64,000 bases of DNA. It comes from Argentina anserina. Lineage: Eukaryota; Streptophyta; Magnoliopsida; Rosales; Rosaceae. Below are positions 58,186 through 64,000 of this stretch, in pieces. The stretch lies in NCBI RefSeq assembly GCF_933775445.1, contig NC_065876.1, positions 2,542,001-2,606,000 of the forward strand. The letters are read 5' to 3'. The translations under genes were made by a program, and so were the position numbers. Within the stretch, counting starts at the first letter, position 1. Every line of letters begins with the position of its first letter. Below the pieces are notes generated by a model, which was given only the letters and a program-made list of their open reading frames with translations, did not search any database and was not told where the DNA came from.

Positions 58186-59022
58186 ATGGCAAAGAGCCTG
58201 CAGGACTCCTCCTCCAAAAGACACTTCCACTGGACCAACAAAGTTGGCAGTGAAGATGATCAAGCGCATGCTGACCTCAATGAAGATGGAGTTTCAGTTG
58301 CTGTTCCAACTTTGAAGTCCTCACTGTGCAAAGCAGTGTCTGATGAGGAAGAGAAGAGAAAGGAGGGTCCTCCTCCTCACAAGGTGGTGCAGCTGCAGAG
58401 GAGGAAGCTTCAGGCAGCAGCAATATCGAGGCTCCGGTCGGTGCTCACCGCCTTTGGGAAGAACCGGTCAGGCCTTCCACTGGGTCTGGGGACTAGAGTT
58501 ATAGGGACCCTTTTTGGTTCTAAGAAAGGGCATGTGCATTTTTCTCTGCAGAGAGACCCAAACTCACACCCGGCTTTCCTGATTGAGCTTGCTACTCCGA
58601 TTAGTGGGCTGGTGAAGGAAATGGCTTCCGGGCTTGTGAGGATTGCTTTGGAGTGTGACAAGGAGAAGGAAGAGAAGAAAACAGAGGAGTCGAAATCAAT
58701 GAAATCGAAGAGTGGTACTTCAGCTGCTGTGAGGTTGCTGGAGGAGCCTGTGTGGAGGACTTACTGCAATGGGAAGAAGTCTGGGTTTGCTAGCAGGAGG
58801 GAATGTGGGCCCAAGGAGTGGAAGGTATTGAAGGCTGTTGAGCCAATTTCAATGGGTGCTGGGGTTCTGCCTACTGGGGATGAAGGTGAAGCTGATGAGC
58901 TTATGTATATGAGGGCTAAGTTTGAGAGGGTTGTTGGGTCCAGAGACTCTGAGGCTTTCTATATGATGAACCCAGATAGCAATGGAGCTCCTGAACTCAG
59001 TATCTACTTGCTTCGAGTCTAG
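58186..59022 (+). CDS. MIZ1-like protein (DUF617 family)
   Basis: Intronless, 278 residues from the ATG at 58186. Residues 1-75 are variable and charged. From about 103 to the end runs the conserved DUF617 domain: GTRVIGTLFGSKKGHVHFSL, ELATPISGLVKEMASGLVRI, LLEEPVWRTYCNGKKSG, ECGPKEWKVL, then ELMYMRAKFERVVGS and SEAFYMMNPD, ending in SIYLLRV. The founding member, MIZU-KUSSEI1, is needed for root hydrotropism and lies on the cytosolic face of the ER; the biochemical activity of the family is unknown. A Lys/Glu/Ser-rich insert at about residues 165-185 splits the domain and is typically variable. The frame is intact. It probably corresponds to one of the less-studied paralogues, not to MIZ1 itself. 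Confidence 0.9.
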   Translation: MAKSLQDSSSKRHFHWTNKVGSEDDQAHADLNEDGVSVAVPTLKSSLCKAVSDEEEKRKEGPPPHKVVQLQRRKLQAAAISRLRSVLTAFGKNRSGLPLGLGTRVIGTLFGSKKGHVHFSLQRDPNSHPAFLIELATPISGLVKEMASGLVRIALECDKEKEEKKTEESKSMKSKSGTSAAVRLLEEPVWRTYCNGKKSGFASRRECGPKEWKVLKAVEPISMGAGVLPTGDEGEADELMYMRAKFERVVGSRDSEAFYMMNPDSNGAPELSIYLLRV

Positions 59023-59029
59023 CTGAGGT

Positions 59030-60428
59030 TGGATTAGCTGCTATGTGGTTCCAAGTTCTTGAAGAGTAAGCTCTTGTTTAGCTGAAGCTTAGTTCTGTCC
59101 TAGTATATTTGCTATTTCTTTTTATCTTGCTGGAATATTTGGGGTGAAATGGTTACTGGGATTATGTCTATCTTTCATATGATGATAGTTTAGGTGGGGG
59201 GCAATACATTAGAACATGATGTAGGTGGTGGGGGGCATGAAGGTGTACATGTATAGCTTTTTCCAGTCCTTAATTAAGTGATGATGAGACCTGATGTTAA
59301 TGCAATGCCGATTGCCATCTTTACTAATTATGCTGCTTAATCTGTCAAGCTTATAATGGAGTTGTTTGTTATACATAGTTATGAGTTGAGGTTTAATTTT
59401 GTTGGAGAAATTATATATGGTTAGCAGGTAAGCTGAGGAACTTATGATTCAGTTTGTAGATCCATTTTTGATATAATGCTGTTAGAATATCCAGTCATCC
59501 ATCATGCTGTTATTCAATTAGTTATGTTATTCTGTTCTTGACTTGCCATATCGAGAAAGAAAATGATTTATTCTTTAATATCAGTGATATATGCAATTAT
59601 GTATTTATTTCTCTCATAAGATTCTAATAAACGGCAGATTCTCTGTTCTTTCATTGTATGACCTTACATAAGTGATGTAACGAGATCGATGAACACAAGA
59701 TCGCAAAACAATTAGTGGTAGTGAGGAAAGGTCTTTAAATAGTTCAATTTCATACCATCATATCAGTAGCAAATGTCTCCTTTGCTATTTGTAAGGGTCC
59801 TCCCACTACATAATGTTTTCTGGTAACTATGACTCATGGGACATCAATATGTGAAAATAGATAAACTGGTTATCTTCTCTGTACCTGAAGGATCTTGCTT
59901 AAATCATAAGATTGATTCAGAGGCATAGCCAAAAAGAAAAAACTTAGTGGCACAAAGATGCATTTTTCTTTTTCCTTTTGTCTGTGTGGGTCTCTCTCTT
60001 CTATATGGGATGGCTTCAATGATAGGTTTGATGTCTCTTTTTTGCTTTACTATTCATTTCCTTTCCTGTTTAACATGTTTCCTTTTCTGCAGTAATGGTG
60101 ATTCACACACGTTCATCCCATAAAACCCAGCATTTCGTCCAAAAGTTATGCTATTCCAGTACCCAATCATTTCTTTTGATATATAATTTTGTGTTAAGAG
60201 TAATCCCAAGATAAGTTTACTAAAGTAATCATAGAAGTCATCAAAAGCATATATAAAATGAAAACCCAAATCCAATTCCAGACAACAGAATTTTGGCTTT
60301 TGCTTATAATTGACTGCTTTTATTTCCCATCTGTTCTTCTTTATTTTTTAGTTTCTTCTCCTAAATGTAAATCATGTTGACTGCTTTTCCAATTTCCACC
60401 ATGGCACTTGATTCCCTTCAGAGTTTAA
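59030..60428. other. Gene-free stretch downstream of the MIZ1-like gene
   Basis: The first several hundred bases are probably the 3' untranslated and downstream region of the MIZ1-like gene. I see no further gene, RNA or repeat. Confidence 0.5.
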
Positions 60429-60429
60429 G

Positions 60430-62052
60430 TGCACGTTTGATATAGGATTATTCTGAGTCATTCTAATATTAATACTTGGGCTACTCACATTTGAGTAGGC
60501 TTACCTAGTACTAGGTTGAACCATGTTTGGTGAGCAGTACAAGCTAATGTAGGATTGATACTAGTTCATGAGATCTGATACAATGCCAGAATAATGCCAA
60601 GAACAGCTAGGAGATACACACATAAGAATTAAGAGTCAGAATGAATCTCTAGTTAATAGGTTGTTCTGAGTAAAGAGTCGACGAAACCAAAGATCAATTC
60701 AATTGTACCATGCAAGCAAAAGAAGAGGCAAGATCTGACCTTAATCAAACACAGGTCTCCCTTAAAGTAAGAAATTAAACCCTTATGATTCTCCTATGGC
60801 TGAAAATCAAGCACGGGTCTCTTTGATCAAATTCTCCCATCTGTTCTAATGTGTAATGCATATTAGAATCAAAGTTAGGATTCCGGTTTTGGTGTGGTTA
60901 TTGGAAGGAGGAAATGATTGGGTTTGATTGAATCTTGTTTAGTCTGGAGTTGAGACAAACAAAGAGAAAGGATGAGAGAGATGGTGTTAGCCACCTGCCC
61001 ATCCAGGATTGAAACGTCACCCGGGCTAATTTTCAGGGATGGATCTAGGATTTTATGAGGTAGATTACAATTTTGGCCGAAGGTCAAAAAAAAATTCAGG
61101 TTTACAACATAGAGTGTATGAAATTCATATAATTAAAGGTCAATTAAACCTAAATATTCCTACCATCCATTTAAGTTCTTAACTAACAAACAAACCCAAA
61201 TAGGCAAATACTCAATTTCTCATTCGGTCATTCTCTAACATATTACCAAATTTATAATCATTCTAAATCGATAGTTTAACTAACAAACTCATATACTAAC
61301 ACTAATTCCCTATAATCTTAACAAACTCAAATAGGCATATAAAATACTTAATTTATGATCATAATCTCATTCAACCATTCAGTAAGACAGTAACAAGACT
61401 AACACATTAACACCCAATTTCATATAATTATATTCCAAATTTCCAATAAGATCTGTTTAACCAACAAAGTGAACAAACGCATATACCCACCAAATTTCAG
61501 TATCCAATCATCCATAATCAATATCTAATGATTATAATCAATATCTGATTCAATTTTAAAAGAATTTAGAGGGACTGGAGAAGGGCTAAACTTTTACAGT
61601 AGAACAATAAAAGTGTAGATGAGAGCAAAGAGAGCTTCGGGCGGTCGGGCCTTCGGCGGTGTGGCGGTAGGGATTGGCGACGACAGACTTAAACGATTTA
61701 GAAGAAGAGTAGTCGAGTAGAGGGAAAGTTGAAGAACAAAAGAGAGACAGCCGAGAAAGACCCCGTGAAATTAAATTAGTTTAATTCCTTTTTTTTTAAT
61801 AGAGAGTTGAGTTTTTTTTTTCTTGGCTGAAATCTCACATGGATTCTAGCACAATCAAGCCTATGTTGAATCTGCCCAGGCGTTAGCATGTGGTCTCAAA
61901 GAGGAGTACTCAGAATAACACCACATAAGGAGGTTGAGAAGAGGCCCTAGTGCCATTAACTTTTGCCCCTCTTCACAACAAACACGAGACAAACTTCTTA
62001 ATACCTCTTATCTAAGGTTGTACCACTTAACACGGTTCACCAAACGTGCACT
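60430..62052. mobile_element. Possible degenerate inverted-repeat DNA element
   Basis: AGTGCACGTTTGAT near 60429-60442 faces ACCAAACGTGCACT near 62038-62052 in inverted orientation. A second pair, ATTATTCTGAGT (about 60448) and ACTCAGAATAAC (about 61909), is also inverted. I cannot find a convincing target duplication. The interior (61.0-61.8 kb) has a GC-rich patch near 61630 and no coding sequence. It may be a composite of older elements. Confidence 0.35.
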
Positions 62053-62054
62053 GA

Positions 62055-64000
62055 ATGACTACTGCTTACATTCTATTTCACTGTGAATCTGCATCAGCAA
62101 TCTGAAATGACATCCTTAAACCCAGAAATTAAATGCAGATAACATCCTTACAAGGGTAGTTTGGTCATGTTCTGTAGCTTGTGTTACAGTGCTGGTGTGC
62201 CAGTGTGTTGTCTACCCCTTTTATCCTAGTTGCAAGGCTTTCATGTATGAAGTGCATGCCTTTTCTTTCTTCTCTCCCTGCAACTACAATGAGATAGAAT
62301 AATGGAAATGGCCCAGAGGACAATTTGAAAGGGTGGTAATAGATGTGTCACAGCTAGGATTATGTTATCGCAGAAATCGAGGTTCATGTTGATGATCATC
62401 CACCCATCATTCATTCTTCAAAGGGTTCAAAAGCTGGTGGTGGCTCTACCTAAAGTTAGGCCACTGCTTTGTTCAATCATTATTTCAATTAGTTCAATCA
62501 TATGTCTCGTTTGATTTCCAGATTGGCTAGATAGTTCATGTCTTATGTTCCATTTCTATTGAGCTCTTTGGGGTCTGCTTAGTATACAACCCAGAAAAGG
62601 CAACACATATATGAAAGGAGTGAACATGAAATCCTAGACTGCCCGGAAGTTGTAGTGCATTGGCCCAAGGTAGATAGGTTGTAATAAATCAGGACTATAA
62701 TGACTACTGCCATCTCATTTCCATAGTTGAGTCACTTGTGGTGCCATATTATTGTAGGGCAGGTGTACCTTCACTGCTGGGTACGTTGAGAAAAATTCAA
62801 TGATTGAATGAGAGATGTGAAATATCAAATATGTAGGGTTTGTTATATGGAACATTAAATTTCTAACCAATTTTCTGCACCATGAGGTACCATATCTAAG
62901 AGAACTGCTATGGTAGTTGATGAGCGGATTTAGGCAGGGGGTCTCTAAGGTAGATATGTAACAGCCCCCACTCAAAATACGTAAACTACATGTCTGGTTT
63001 TTGGTATATGTCATGCCTAGTCGAAGTCTCGAATGCAAAGTGTTCGATAAATTGTCTCAATGAGTTTACGGCAATAGCAACTTAGCAAGATAGCGTGCAA
63101 ACTTCTTCATGGCGCTCCATGAAGAAAAGTTGGTCGTTCTTTGACAAGTGATTGCTACAGCAGATAACATATTTAAGCTATTGAAATAGGGGGACCAGAC
63201 TAAAGACTAGTTATGAGCCCCGTGCGCGGTAGAACTGATGATGTGCTTAGACTTTAAACTCAGCTGGGGAGGCCCTGAAATGCAGAAAAAGCCTTTAGCT
63301 TTTTTTTCATCACTCAAGTGTCTTAATCTGTAACCGGCCATTAATCTATTCCTTAATTGGACAGGAGGACCGAGGACGCAATAGCTGATATCTACAAGTG
63401 GCAGTTATACAAGCTTAAAATTCTTAACTATATAATCAAGCAGAAGCAGGGTCGGATTAGCTAGAAGTGGATTGGCTTTTTGATCAAGTGTTGCTGTAGT
63501 GGTGAGCTTATTTGGTATTTCATGCACACAATGGGGTTGGATCATCATCACCATCATGGTTCCAGTGTTTTGATAATCTTCAGACTTCCAGAAGGAAAAA
63601 GGAAACTGATATAATAAACCAAAAGAGAAACAACTAAGCACCCACAGACAATTTTCTTTTTCTTTTTTTAGTAAGGTTGTTGTCACTGGAGCTCAGTATG
63701 CAGCTTATAGTTTAAAAGAGAGTAATGTTGCAGGGGTGTATTGTATATGAAATTAGTGTGAGTTTTAAAGAAATCTATGAAATTTAAAAGTCTAGGTGTA
63801 TTCAATATAAACTTTTAATTATCAATACAAGTCTAGGTTTATTCAATTAGGATTTTTAAAAGTCATTATGAAATCCATGAAAGTCTTGGGATATTCAATC
63901 CGGACTTTTAAAAATGAATAGAATTCTGTAGGTATTCAAAATATCATTCATACTTATAGAATTATAAACTCATAGAATCTCATGAAATTTGTAGTGTTAA
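62055..64000. other. Gene-free end of the window
   Basis: AT-rich DNA with no recognised gene. TGTAACAGCCCCC at about 62957 resembles the start of a gypsy-type LTR but no end is found. The last 250 bp (63750 onward) hold loosely repeated AAGTCTAGGTGTATTCAAT-like phrases, probably an old MITE running off the window edge. Confidence 0.4.

Noticed and set aside
62957..63040. TGTAACAGCCCCC as the start of a second gypsy LTR
   Set aside because: No matching TTACA end, target duplication or internal retrotransposon sequence was found, so it stays a mere resemblance.
1..64000. CRISPR arrays, operons, phage or other prokaryotic systems
   Set aside because: All genes are plant nuclear genes with introns. 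The tandem repeats present (28 bp, 50 bp, 120 bp, 169 bp) have no spacer-repeat structure.

Overview
The window is plant nuclear DNA from a dicot. The evidence is GT-AG introns of plant type, AT-rich intergenic DNA, TATA boxes, chloroplast and mitochondrial targeting sequences, and plant-specific families (CPP1, CAS, AP2/ERF, MORF, MIZ1/DUF617). A rosid, perhaps Rosaceae, is my guess. There is no bacterial, organellar or viral segment.

Layout: 0.4-3.9 kb, CPP1 (minus strand) with a hAT element in intron 2. 4.4-12.9 kb, a rearranged accessory block: two near-identical RING-H2 genes in a tandem duplication of about 2.6 kb, embedded among pseudogene fragments of a cytochrome P450, of APC4 and of an acyl-activating enzyme of the AAE17/18 type. 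13.4-15.5 kb, the thylakoid calcium-sensing protein CAS (minus). 18.2-18.8 kb, an AP2/ERF factor (plus). 19-28 kb, a repeat-rich stretch with a MULE-type MITE, two hAT-type MITEs and a 2.8-kb solo LTR that splits a tandem repeat. 28.4-30.2 kb, a small membrane protein and a calmodulin-like protein (plus). 31.1-35.8 kb, a P4-ATPase lipid flippase (minus). 37.3-44.6 kb, the splicing-associated G-patch/SURP protein TOUGH (minus), with a hAT MITE in one intron. 45.7-48.7 kb, a MORF8-like organellar RNA editing factor (minus), with a fragment of its first exon copied 1.3 kb upstream. 50.2-54.0 kb, a PIF/Harbinger transposon with both genes decayed. 55.3-57.0 kb, Dr1/NC2-beta (plus). 58.2-59.0 kb, a MIZ1-like DUF617 protein (plus). 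59-64 kb, no gene that I can recognise.

The order CPP1, AAE, CAS, TOUGH, Dr1, DUF617 matches, from memory, the Arabidopsis run At5g23040-At5g23100. The window is therefore an old conserved block loosened by insertions. The AAE position has decayed, and the young RING/APC4/P450 duplication sits directly beside it. The conserved genes share no single pathway (chloroplast biogenesis and calcium sensing, RNA processing, transcriptional repression). Coordinates of multi-exon genes run from start codon to stop codon. Exon edges were read by eye from splice motifs and reading frame.
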